Shown: positions 56,471 through 63,956 of the stretch, one piece after another
Numbering within the stretch: the stretch's first letter is position 1
Layout: every line of letters starts with the position of its first letter
Assembly (NCBI GenBank): GCA_963082975.1
Contig: OY720350.1
Coordinates: 12,866,910-12,930,909, forward strand
Reading direction: 5' to 3'
Length of the DNA stretch: 64,000 nt
DNA from: Labia minor
Taxonomy: Eukaryota > Arthropoda > Insecta > Dermaptera > Spongiphoridae
Notes under the pieces: generated by a model
What the model was told of the DNA's origin: nothing
Seen by the model: the letters and a program-made list of their open reading frames with translations, nothing else
Databases searched by the model: none
Translations under genes and position numbers: made by a program

Positions 56471-56628
56471 TCAAAAAGCTACTTTTTTAAATAAAAATGT
56501 AAAATTTATTTATTATATATCATTCTCTTCCATTTCTGGTCCTAATCACGAATTAATTCATATTTTATCTCTATCATAATTGTTTTCATTAATTTAATCG
56601 AAAAAACCTCAATTTGTAATATTTTTTC

Positions 56629-56648
56629 ACGCAAGCTTTTTAAATAAA
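56629..56648 (+). repeat. Second monomer with the ACGCAAGCTTTTT deletion
   Basis: This carries the same 11-bp deletion allele and surrounding states as the monomer at 50411, 6,218 bp upstream, which points to copying of a block rather than independent deletion. It immediately follows the distant 5-monomer cassette. Confidence 0.85.
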
Positions 56649-57949
56649 AATGTAAAATTTATTTATTATATATCATTCTGTTCCATTTCTGGTCCTAATC
56701 ACGAATTAATTCATATTTTATCGATATCATAATTTTTTTCATTGATTTCATAAAAAAAACCAGGATTTCTCATATTAATTAAATCATAAAGCTACTTTTT
56801 TAAATAAAAATGTAAAATTTATTTATTATTTATCATTCTCTTCCATTTCTGGTCCTAATCAAGAATTAATTCATATTTTATCGATATAATAATTGTTTTC
56901 ATTAATTTCATCGAAAAACCTCAATTTGTAATATTTTTTCTCGCAAAAAGCTACTTTTTTAAATAAAAATGTAAAATTTATTTATTATATATCATTCTGT
57001 TCCATTTCTGGTCCTAATCACGAATTAATTCATATTTTATCGATATCATAATTGTTTTCATTAATTTCATCGAAAAACCTCAATTTGTAATATTTTTTCA
57101 CGCAAAAAGCTACTTTTTTAAATAAAAATGTAAAATTTAATTATTATATATCATTCTCTTCCATTTCTGGTCCTAATCACGAATTAATTCATATTTTATC
57201 GATATCATAATTTTTTTCATTAATTTCATCGAAATAACCTCAATTTGTAATATTTTTTCACGCAAAAATCTACTTTTTTAAATAGAAATTTAAAATTTAT
57301 TTATTATATATCATTCTCTTCCATTTCTGGTCCTAATCAAGAATTAATTCATATTTTATCGATATAATAATTGTTTTCATTAATTTCATCGAAAAACCTC
57401 AATTTGTAATATTTTTTCTCGCAAAAAGCTACTTTTTTAAATAAAAATGTAAAATTTATTTATTATATATCATTCTGTTCCATTTCTGGTCCTAATCACG
57501 AATTAATTAATATTATATCGATATCATAATTTTTTTCATTGATTTCATAGAAAAAACCAGGATTTCTCATATTAATTAAATCATAAAGCTACTTTTTTAA
57601 ATAAAAATGTAAAATTTATTTATTATATATCATTCTATTCCATTTCTGGTCCTAATCACGAATTAATTCATATTTTATCGATATCATAATTGCTTTCATT
57701 AATTTCATCGAAATAACCTCAATTTGTAATATTTTTTCACGCAAAAATCTACTTTTTTAAATAGAAATTTAAAATTTATTTATTATATATCATTCTCTTC
57801 CATTTCTGGTCCTAATCAAGAATTAATTCATATTTTATCGATATAATAATTGTTTTCATTAATTTCATCGAAAAACCTCAATTTGTAATATTTTTTCTCG
57901 CAAAAAGCTACTTTTTTAAATAGAAATGTAAAATTTATTTATTATATAT

Positions 57950-58327
57950 CATTCTCTTCCATTTCTGGTCCTAATCAAGAATTAATTCATATTTTATCGA
58001 TATCATAATTTTTTTCATTAATTTCATCGAAAAAACCTCAATTTGTAATATTATTTCAAGCAAAAAAATTTATTTATTATATATCATTCTCTTCCATTTC
58101 TGGTCCTAATCAAGAATTAATTCATATTTCATCGATATCATAATTTTTTTCATTGATTTCATAGAAAAAACCAGGATTTCTCATATTAATTAAATCAAAA
58201 AGCTACTTTTTTAAATAAAAATGTAAAATTTATTTATTATATATCATTCTGTTCCATTTCTGGTCCTAATCACGAATTAATTCATATTTTATCGATATCA
58301 TAATTTTTTTCATTGATTTCATAGAAA
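57950..58327 (+). repeat. Terminal monomers of the array, slightly degenerate
   Basis: The last units are a K-type (58057), a D-type with unusual states (ATATTTCATCG near 58128 and TTAAATCAAAAAGC near 58197), a standard TCTGTTCC unit, and the first part of another D-type ending TTGATTTCATAGAAA. Satellite identity is lost after 58327, where TATATACCACC begins. The extra private changes fit the usual pattern of less homogenisation at array edges. Confidence 0.85.
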
Positions 58328-59546
58328 TATATACCACCAAAATTTGTAACTATAAATATGTACCCTTAATATAATACACAATAGTTTAAATTATACAAAA
58401 AACTTGTTCATCAATGACACCAATCGAAATAAATTGATTTCTTGACTAATTTTTATTTTTCACTTAACACTATTTAACTTATGAAGTTATATTATTTATT
58501 ATTTGATAAATATAAATATAAATTTTATTTAACATTTAACACAAATAAAATTGAAAAATTTATTATAAATTGTTTGATAAATAATTTAAATTACATTGTA
58601 ACAAATCAAATATCAAAGTTAAATTATTTAATATTTGATAAATAAATACAAATTTCACAGCAATATAGAAATTCACAATAAGCACTATTAAATCAAATAT
58701 ATTCACGTACTCCTCTCAGTATATCTTTTATAGTTTTTCACATGTTTAAAAATTGCATAAAACTGCTATAAATATAATTTCAGCTTGGTTGAATCGCTAA
58801 AAGTACCGGAATTAAATTTTTAACACGTTGACTAACAATCACGCGCCAGCATGTGACCAGATGCCCTCAACAAAGAGCCAAACTCGCGCTGGTTTAATAA
58901 ATACTATTTATTAATTTTAATTTATAATTTAATTTAAATATAATATATATGTGTTCATTTATCCAATTGGAATTTGCATGATAGCCGAGCGGAGACATCC
59001 CACATTTTTTTCATTTATAAATTTACCCAATTGTACGTAAATCAGTTGTTTGATAAACATAGATGATTAAAAATGCGTTGGATTAATTATTCTTAGATAA
59101 TCAATGATTTATGGATTTCTTGTGATCTTTTTAAATAGTATCTTTTTGGAAATAGAAATGATTATTTATTTATTTATTTATAAATTTCCTTCTCACTAAG
59201 AACAATTCGTATGTGTTTCTCTTGTTTCAAATATTGACATTGAAGAAAATTTTTAATCCATACATATTAAATGTTAACAAGAACATTATTCGTTTATTTT
59301 ATTTATGTAAATTACATAAAAGTAGGTGGAGTTTTCTGATAATTTAAAAATTATTTATTTGGATATAAAACAAACATTTTTGAAAAAAGCATATTTGATT
59401 TCTGTAACGCTAATTTTATATCTCAATAAATAATTTTTAAATTCCCAATATTCATTCAAAAAAAATTTAAAAATGCCTCCCTCGTCGGTCGGTAAAAACG
59501 CTCACACATGCCCACCCTGCCTGCCCGCACTGCCAGCACTAGTAAC
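58328..59546. other. AT-rich non-satellite flank, no gene seen
   Basis: This is unique-looking, A/T-dominated DNA. It contains a loose family of short motifs based on TTTGATAAATA (near 58502, 58572 and 58632) that look like degenerate low-complexity repeats. A less AT-rich patch at about 58820-58900 (TTAACACGTTGAC to CGCGCTGGTTTAA) and another at about 59474-59545 (CCTCCCTCGTCGG to CAGCACTAGTAAC) stand out in base composition and may be transposon debris. A TTTA run lies at about 59163-59181. No open frame or RNA gene is supported. Confidence 0.7.
59474..59545. other. GC-rich patch beside the inverted repeat
   Basis: This 72-bp stretch (CCTCCCTCGTCGGTCGG through GCCCACCCTGCCTGCCCGC) is far richer in G/C than anything else in the window and abuts the left arm of the 162-bp inverted repeat directly. 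It has no counterpart beside the right arm. It could be the remnant of a longer element arm or an unrelated insertion. An open frame on the minus strand crosses it, but that has no recognisable protein features. Confidence 0.6.
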
Positions 59547-59708
59547 GAAAATAATACTTTATATAAAAAAAAAACTTTTTTAAAAAACCACGTTTTTAAC
59601 GCACTAAAAAGAAGAAAATAATTTTTCTGAAACCCCATAGGTACTGACATTACAAACAAGAGATATGATTTGAAGAAAATTTTCTATAACGTAAAACGTG
59701 GGGCGCAA
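59547..59708 (+). repeat. Left arm of 162-bp inverted repeat
   Basis: This is the reverse complement of 60248-60409 with no mismatch noticed. It includes ACCCCATAGGTACTGACAT and ends with GTGGGGCGCAA. Most of an open minus-strand frame at 59456-59659 lies in this arm and is judged non-coding. Confidence 0.9.
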
Positions 59709-60247
59709 ATAATAATAAATTTTTTAAATGCAATATAATTTCTTTGATTAATTTATTTCAATATCCATGGATTTATATTTTAAGTTTTATATTTTTTACC
59801 AGACTTTTTGTAAAAGGGAATATTATTAGTAATCCAACAGAATACTTTTATTAATGTAAATTTTTTTTGGAAAATTAATTCCTTAATATTAAATAAACAT
59901 CTTCAATTTACACTTTAGAAATTTTATTAACATAAATATTAAATATTTGCTAGAAGTTTTGCAGTAGCAAAATTTAGTTTTAGATTTCTTCAAGTTAAAT
60001 TTCTTATATTATTTACCAGAATATTGTTAGGATGTCATTTTTTATCAGAATTTTTTAAAAGTGAATATTATTAGTAATCTAAAGGTAATCTTTTCATAAA
60101 TTAAATTTACCTCTTTTAAAAATTTCGATAAGTTATAAGCTTTACTTTTTGAAACTAATTAAAATATGAATTCATTTATCCTATTAATTTGTACCTAATA
60201 ACATTTATTTATAAATTTTTATACGATACAGAATATTTTAGCCATAG
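59709..60247. other. Spacer between the 162-bp inverted arms
   Basis: This is AT-rich DNA with no open frame. It contains a diverged internal direct repeat: the motif GAATATTATTAGTAATC at 59818-59834 recurs at 60063-60079, each preceded by a TTTTTACCAG-like or TTTTTATCAG-like stretch and a T-rich run. An old internal tandem duplication of roughly 245 bp would explain this, though the rest has decayed. Confidence 0.65.
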
Positions 60248-60409
60248 TTGCGCCCCACGTTTTACGTTATAGAAAATTTTCTTCAAATCATATCTCTTGT
60301 TTGTAATGTCAGTACCTATGGGGTTTCAGAAAAATTATTTTCTTCTTTTTAGTGCGTTAAAAACGTGGTTTTTTAAAAAAGTTTTTTTTTTATATAAAGT
60401 ATTATTTTC
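60248..60409 (-). repeat. Right arm of 162-bp inverted repeat
   Basis: This begins TTGCGCCCCACGTTTTACG and ends AAAGTATTATTTTC, the exact reverse complement of 59547-59708. It is followed by ordinary AT-rich DNA without the GC-rich patch that flanks the left arm. Confidence 0.9.
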
Positions 60410-60763
60410 TACTTTTTAGTCTTCATATATTGCAATCGATTTCACTTGACCTATACTACTTTTAAGTTTTTTGATTGACTTTAATAGTCATGAAATACTA
60501 TTATCCTGAAAGTAATAAATTTAAATTGAATTATAAAGAGAAATTTTTAAATTTGTCATATTTTAATTCTTTATTGCCTAAAACTCATCATAAATTTAAA
60601 TTTTGTTTTCTAAATTACAGTACAAAACATTAATATACCTTCTTTCAAATTTATTTACATTTTAAATATTATACATATTATATTATTCTTTTAACGGGTT
60701 TTTAACGGTTTTTTTCAAATTTAAATATTTACACTTTTTGTTTTGATTTTCCCATACAAAATT
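60410..60763. other. AT-rich intergenic stretch, nothing recognised
   Basis: This is low-complexity A/T-rich sequence between the foldback element and the first dispersed repeat. A short local repeat AACGGGTTTTTAACGGTTTTT is present near 60693-60713. No open frame, RNA gene or element terminus was recognised. Confidence 0.6.
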
Positions 60764-60968
60764 ATATTCATTAATTATGCTCTAATTAAACACTAAAGCT
60801 ACGAATGTGTTATTTTATTGTATTGTCATCCAGAATACATTACTCTGAAAAGTTTCAGAGCGATTGGATGACTGGAAGTGGTCGAAATTTCGATTGCAAG
60901 ATTTGACCCGAACAGATAAATAAACAAACAAACAAACAAGAAAGCAAGCTAAGAAAAACGTGGTAAAA
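60764..60968 (+). mobile_element. Dispersed repeat copy 1, AAAC-rich tail
   Basis: This 205-bp segment is highly similar to 62085-62279. Shared parts include ATTCATTAATTATGCTC, TGTTATTTTATTGTATTGTC, AGAGCGATTGGATGACTGG and AATTTCGATTGCAAG, followed by an AACAAACAAACAAAC run and CAAGCTAAGAAAAACGTGG. A conserved body ending in a short AAAC or CAGA-like tract resembles the 3' ends of arthropod non-LTR retroelements or SINEs, but no family is firmly recognised. This copy carries about 12 bp more of the tail repeat than copy 2. Orientation is taken from the tail. Confidence 0.75.
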
Positions 60969-62084
60969 TACACTCAGTTAGCAAGAGTGCTAATGATGAC
61001 TTGGTGAGATGCAGAGAGCAAATGATAACTGAAGGAAATTGAGGGTGGCGTTTAAGTCGAAAAAAAGGTGTGTCGAAACAGGCAACCAATCAGAAGACCC
61101 GTTAAGTAAAAATAAGAAGAGGGGAGTTTGAACCTTTTTTCTACCTCCCTATTATATTTTTTCAATATTTTGATTTTATTAATTTTTTATCTCTCTTTGT
61201 AAAGACGAAATTATAACTTTAAAATGATTTTAAATGTAATCAATCAAAAGTCAGAAATTATAATTTAAAAAAATCAAAATTCTTCATAAAAAAAAAATGG
61301 CTTTTTATTTTTTCTAATACATTTACCGTGTATATAATATATAGAGATTCTTTATTTCATTAGATTGAATATTATTTATTAGTAATTCATTTAATAAATA
61401 TCTAATCGTTATTTGAAATTTATTTAATTATTATTTTAGAATTTATGATGCTTAATCCAAATTTAATTCGCAGCATGGAACATACGATCAGGACTGTCAT
61501 TTAGTTGGAGGGGAGCGACCTGAACATTTTTTCAAACTTCTTATTTAAACGGATTTTAATATTTTGATTATTATTATTAATTAATGTATTATATTTGCAT
61601 CCCGCCTCGTTTTTGTATTAGATATTGTATCAATATTTTTTATATTTAAAATATTTTAAAATTTTTTAATTAATTTCGAAAGAAAATTAAAAATATATTT
61701 ATACAATTTATGCTAGTATAATAAAATAAGATCTAATGAAATATATTTATTTTTATCGTCAATTCACAATGTGTCATTTATTATATTATTAATTTGTGAA
61801 ATGATTACAAATTTTATGTAAAATCCATTCTCTATTCGTTTAGATCAAAAATAATATATTTAATATTTAATATATTGAATATATTTAATACATACTAGAA
61901 TCAACTCTTGAATATTTTTTTAAACAAGCGGACTATGGACATCTGTATTATTTATTTTTAATGTTTTGACAAAGTCCCTTTTGTTGTTTTCTTCTTTTGT
62001 ATTATGTATTGAGAAAGGTAAGTTTTGGAAAGGGCCTTTTGTTGTATTATTATTGTTTCTCCTTTTTAAGTTAACAAAATACAA
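60969..62084. other. 1.1-kb AT-rich DNA between two direct repeat copies
   Basis: This lies between the two direct copies of the dispersed repeat. The first 180 bp (to about 61140) is less AT-rich, with GATGACTTGGTGAGATGCAG and ACCAATCAGAAGACCCG; the patch at 61475-61540 (GAACATACGATCAGGACTG, GGAGGGGAGCGACC) is another. Near 61970-62075 two T-rich stretches share TTTTGTTGT (CCCTTTTGTTGTTTTC and GCCTTTTGTTGTATTA), suggesting an old local duplication. The segment might be the interior of an element bounded by the two copies, but no coding sequence supports that. Confidence 0.6.
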
Positions 62085-62279
62085 ATATTCATTAATTATG
62101 CTCTAATTAAACACTTGCAAGCTACGAATGTGTTATTTTATTGTATTGTCATCCAGAATACATAACTCTGAAAAGTTTCAGAGCGATTGGATGACTGGAA
62201 GTGGTCGAAATTTCGATTGCAAGATTTGACGCGAACAGATAAACAAACAAGAAAGCAAGCTAAGAAAAACGTGGTAAAA
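62085..62279 (+). mobile_element. Dispersed repeat copy 2, AAAC-rich tail
   Basis: This is the second copy, in the same orientation, 1,321 bp after the first. It differs mainly by CACTTGCAAGC instead of CACTAAAGC, CATAACTC instead of CATTACTC, GACGCGAAC instead of GACCCGAAC, and a shorter AAAC tract. Similarity stops just after CGTGGTAAAA in both copies and begins at about ATATTCATTAATT in both, so the boundaries are well defined. Confidence 0.75.
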
Positions 62280-62960
62280 AAATAGCATTGAGTGGTATCT
62301 GGTGGTATCACAGAGCATCCGTATAGAATGGTATAGAATGGTATAAAAATGAAGCTTTTATTAATAAATTTTGGCGCCTCTCTAGCAATAGTCCCAGTTT
62401 CGAAACCGCTGGATTAATCTATTAACAAGCAATTCTCTAATATTATTTAATTAATTATTATTATTGACTTGATACACCTGCTTAAATTCTTAACTAATAT
62501 ATATATATATATATATAAATATTAAAAAAAAAAACAATAAAATTTGATAGTAATCGAATTATATTTCTTCAATTAGTTTACACATTTATAAAAGTAATTT
62601 TTTTAATAACAAAATAATAAGACAATTACAAAAATATATTATACAATATCATACAGCAAAAAATGATAATTGATTTAAATTTAAAAAAAAATGAATAATA
62701 TATCCATTATATGGCAATATACATATAAGCAAAAAATAAAAATCAAATAAAGCAACTGAAAAACTACATATCAATTTATATTCCAGCTAAAAATATGTAT
62801 GGCGATATCTAGTTTATATAGAAACACATAAAATTTATTTTTTGTTGTATTATGATTAAATACTATTATTAAAACTATTGATGATTATAAGAATATAATA
62901 AATTTGAAGGAAATACAAGAGACAGACCTTCAGTCACGTGACATACAACATCAAAATTTT
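62280..62960. other. AT-rich intergenic DNA with AT microsatellite
   Basis: Near 62292-62347 there are small GTGGTATC and GTATAGAATG direct duplications. A perfect AT dinucleotide run occupies about 62496-62517. The remainder is A/T-rich with no open frame, RNA gene or element end recognised. Confidence 0.65.
62496..62517. repeat. (AT)n microsatellite
   Basis: About eleven uninterrupted AT units in otherwise AT-rich DNA. Expected to be length-polymorphic. Confidence 0.9.
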
Positions 62961-63013
62961 GTTTGTTTGTTTTGTTTTTGTTTTTTGTTTTCTTTTATTT
63001 GATTTATTTGTTT
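62961..63013. repeat. GTTT/GTTTT-rich simple repeat
   Basis: An imperfect run of G separated by three to six T, starting GTTTGTTTGTTTTG and ending near TTATTTGTTT. In the other orientation this is an AAAC-rich tract, like the tails of the two dispersed repeats. It could therefore be the tail of an inverted, otherwise decayed copy, but no body is visible next to it. Confidence 0.8.
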
Positions 63014-63310
63014 AGGCCCGTCTTGAAGATAAAAGACTAGCATTCACGGACCCTTAAAATGGTTGTGAATCCAATTAATCACATGCACAGAATATAATCA
63101 TTCAAATATACATAATACACACATACACACAGACACACACACACGCACGTAAGAATACATACACAAATATATTTCGCTTTTATTCACACGTGACTGGAAG
63201 TACGAGAGAAGTCGCAAAGGCAGGCAGAAGACGAGGCGCCGGCTTTAGAGGAAAATATAAGTTTACGAGAGCGCCAAGAAATAGTAATTTAGATATGATT
63301 AGAATTAATT
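63014..63310. other. Mixed-composition DNA with CA microsatellite
   Basis: This is the least AT-rich part of the flank. It contains AGGCCCGTCTTGAAGATAAA, a CA-rich microsatellite at about 63111-63150 (ACACACATACACACAGACAC), and GGCAGGCAGAAGACGAGGCGCC near 63220. No frame is open for a useful length, and no splice-supported exon can be argued from this alone. Confidence 0.6.
63111..63150. repeat. Imperfect (CA)n microsatellite
   Basis: An imperfect CA/TACA run interrupted by T and G, ending ACACACACACGCACG. Confidence 0.85.
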
Positions 63311-63311
63311 A

Positions 63312-63380
63312 TCAGAGAAAGAGATAGAGAGAGAGAAGGAGAGGGTATGTGTGATAGAAAAGAGAAGAAGGAAAGGATCA
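63312..63380. repeat. Purine-rich (GA)n tract
   Basis: Nearly all-purine plus strand: GAGAAAGAGATAGAGAGAG, then GAAGGAGAGGG, a short mixed interruption, then GAAAAGAGAAGAAGGAAAGG. Could adopt triplex structures; no functional claim is supported. Confidence 0.85.
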
Positions 63381-63507
63381 AAATAACTTAGGGTGACCTT
63401 CGCCAGAAATTTGTATTATATATATTATATATATACGAAGTGTGTCTAAAAAGTTTGGTGAATGGTATGATAAAAACATAAAAAAAGAATGTTAATTGTA
63501 AATTCCT

Positions 63508-63630
63508 TTATTGACCTTCAAAATACTCTTCACTAGCCGTTCCACTTCTGATAACGCTAGAAAACTGTTGGAAAAGTCTTGATGTGGAATCGTTTTCAGA
63601 GTAGCCGTCACAACGTTCAGGCCGGCAATC
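63508..63630 (-). pseudogene. Mariner transposase C-terminal fragment, inverted copy
   Basis: The minus strand encodes TLKTIPHQDFSNSF in one frame and, after a frameshift, ASEEYFEGQ followed by a stop in another. The spacing and the F-E-G ending are typical of mariner transposase C-termini, where an xxIPxxxFxxxF helix precedes a final G-E-Y-F-E-G-D-like tail. The catalytic D,D34D core is absent. This is the mirror of the fragment at 63781-63903. An open minus frame of 76 codons (63508-63738) and one of 62 codons (63492-63680) overlap here; neither is an intact gene. Confidence 0.75.
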
Positions 63631-63784
63631 CACAAGCAGGACACCAGAAAATACTGAACGTGTAAGAGAGATGCTAACAAAAGATTGGCGATTGACTCTG
63701 CGACTAATAGCCGAAGAATTGGGTATTAGCGAAGACAAAGTAAGTAGTGTTTTCTTGTGTCCTACTTATGGATTGCCGGCCTGA
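63605..63784 (+). pseudogene. Mariner transposase N-terminal HTH fragment
   Basis: This frame is open for 59 codons between stops at 63602 and 63782. Residues about 4-50 include SGRQSTSRTPENTERVREML followed by KDWRLTLRLIAEELGISEDK. This is the linker and second helix-turn-helix of the DNA-binding domain of mariner transposases: a GRPxTSRTPEN-like linker, ERVRxML, RLTLRxIAEELGIS. From about residue 48 onward the frame enters the inverted right arm, so the final residues are not homologous. There is no start codon, no preceding first HTH and no catalytic domain. It sits in the loop of the palindrome, which explains why only one copy of the central part survives. Confidence 0.82.
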
Positions 63785-63903
63785 ACGTTGTGACGGCTAT
63801 TCTGAGAACGATTCCATATCAAGACTTCTCCAACAGTTTTCAAGCGTAATACGAACGTTATCAGAAGTATATTGTGGCAAGTGGAGAGTATTTTGAAGGC
63901 TAA
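63781..63903 (+). pseudogene. Mariner transposase C-terminal fragment, forward copy
   Basis: The frame from 63781 reads LNVVTAILRTIPYQDFSNSFQA and then stops at 63847. A different frame then gives VASGEYFEG with a stop at 63901, the canonical mariner C-terminal end. The stop and frameshift coincide with the small insertion that distinguishes this arm from the left one. It is followed by terminal-repeat sequence AATAAAGGTATTTACAATT to CATACCATTC. The inverted partner is 63508-63630. Confidence 0.78.
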
Positions 63904-63956
63904 TAAAGGTATTTACAATTAACATCCTCTCTTTTTATGTTTTTATCATACCATTC

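Larger units (their letters stand above)
1..58327. repeat. AT-rich satellite array, ~160-bp monomer, about 365 copies
   Basis: The whole interval is one head-to-tail tandem array with no interruption by unique DNA or a transposon. Taking the phase ATAATT as monomer start, units begin at 1, 160, 320 and so on; spacings between recurring markers are multiples of about 159.5 bp. Every monomer shares an ordered set of landmarks: CATTAATTTCATCG, GTAATATTTTTTC, TTTTTTAAATA, a relatively GC-rich CCATTTCTGGTCCTAATC, the 10-bp palindrome GAATTAATTC, and usually ATCGAT. No six-frame ORF of useful length exists in it. Monomers are much alike but belong to discrete variant classes arranged in higher-order repeats. 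The array continues past the left edge. A centromeric or heterochromatic role is plausible from unit length and organisation, but it is inferred. Confidence 0.98.
59547..60409. mobile_element. Foldback-type element: identical 162-bp inverted arms
   Basis: The left arm 59547-59708 and right arm 60248-60409 are reverse complements. In a base-by-base reading they match throughout, including homopolymer runs of 10 A/T and 6 T plus 6 A. The arms run from GAAAATAATACTTTATAT at the outer edge to GTAAAACGTGGGGCGCAA at the inner edge. The 539-bp spacer is AT-rich without an open frame. No clear target-site duplication is visible outside the arms, and no transposase is encoded. It could be a non-autonomous foldback or MITE-like element, or an inverted duplication caused by template switching. 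The arms' identity suggests a recent event or continuing conversion. Confidence 0.75.
63436..63956. mobile_element. Palindromic mariner-family (Tc1/mariner) derivative
   Basis: The outer left end GAAGTGTGTCTAAAAAGTT follows a TATATA run and resembles a mariner inverted terminus. Arms 63460-63654 and 63747-63956 are imperfect reverse complements of each other, with small indels such as about 9 bp extra near 63848 on the right. Each arm contains, from outside to inside, a terminal repeat, the transposase C-terminal coding end (Y-F-E-G motif and a TIPxQDFSNSF stretch) and part of the N-terminal region; the loop of about 92 bp is N-terminal helix-turn-helix coding. So the usual 5' end was replaced by an inverted copy of the 3' end. 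The right terminus lacks the last roughly 20 bp, diverging after CATACCATTC. It cannot encode transposase. Confidence 0.8.

Noticed and set aside
1-58327. CRISPR array or other repeat-spacer system
   Set aside because: The repeats are about 160 bp, directly abutting, and vary along their whole length. There are no unique spacers and no cas genes.
1-58327. Telomeric or rDNA-spacer repeat
   Set aside because: No TTAGG-type motif, no rRNA similarity and no promoter-like subrepeat were seen; the unit is a simple AT-rich satellite.
1-58327. CENP-B box in the monomer
   Set aside because: No stretch fits the TTCGNNNNANNCGGG pattern. The GC-richest segment, CCATTTCTGGTCCTAATC, is not a match.
58488-58660. 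Second tandem satellite based on TTTGATAAATA
   Set aside because: Only three loosely similar occurrences with unequal spacing in very AT-rich DNA, which is not enough to call a tandem repeat.
58981-59060. tRNA or tRNA-derived SINE suggested by TAGCCGAGCGG
   Set aside because: The 11-mer fits a tRNA A-box, as in tRNA-Leu/Ser, but no acceptable B-box (GGTTCGANTCC) or cloverleaf follows; the nearest is a weak GTTTGATAA. Likely coincidence.
59456-59659. 67-codon open frame on the minus strand
   Set aside because: It lies almost entirely in the left arm of the inverted repeat plus the GC-rich patch. It shows Phe/Lys-rich composition dictated by A/T runs and no domain, so it is treated as a chance frame.
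60764-62279. LTR retrotransposon with ~200-bp LTRs and 1.1-kb interior
   Set aside because: The copies do not show TG...CA ends, primer-binding site or polypurine tract in the right places, and their AAAC tails differ in length. The interior has no coding capacity.
63492-63738. Two open minus-strand frames of 62 and 76 codons as independent genes
   Set aside because: Both are fragments and shadows of a rearranged mariner transposase; the C-terminal motif is split between the two frames by a frameshift.
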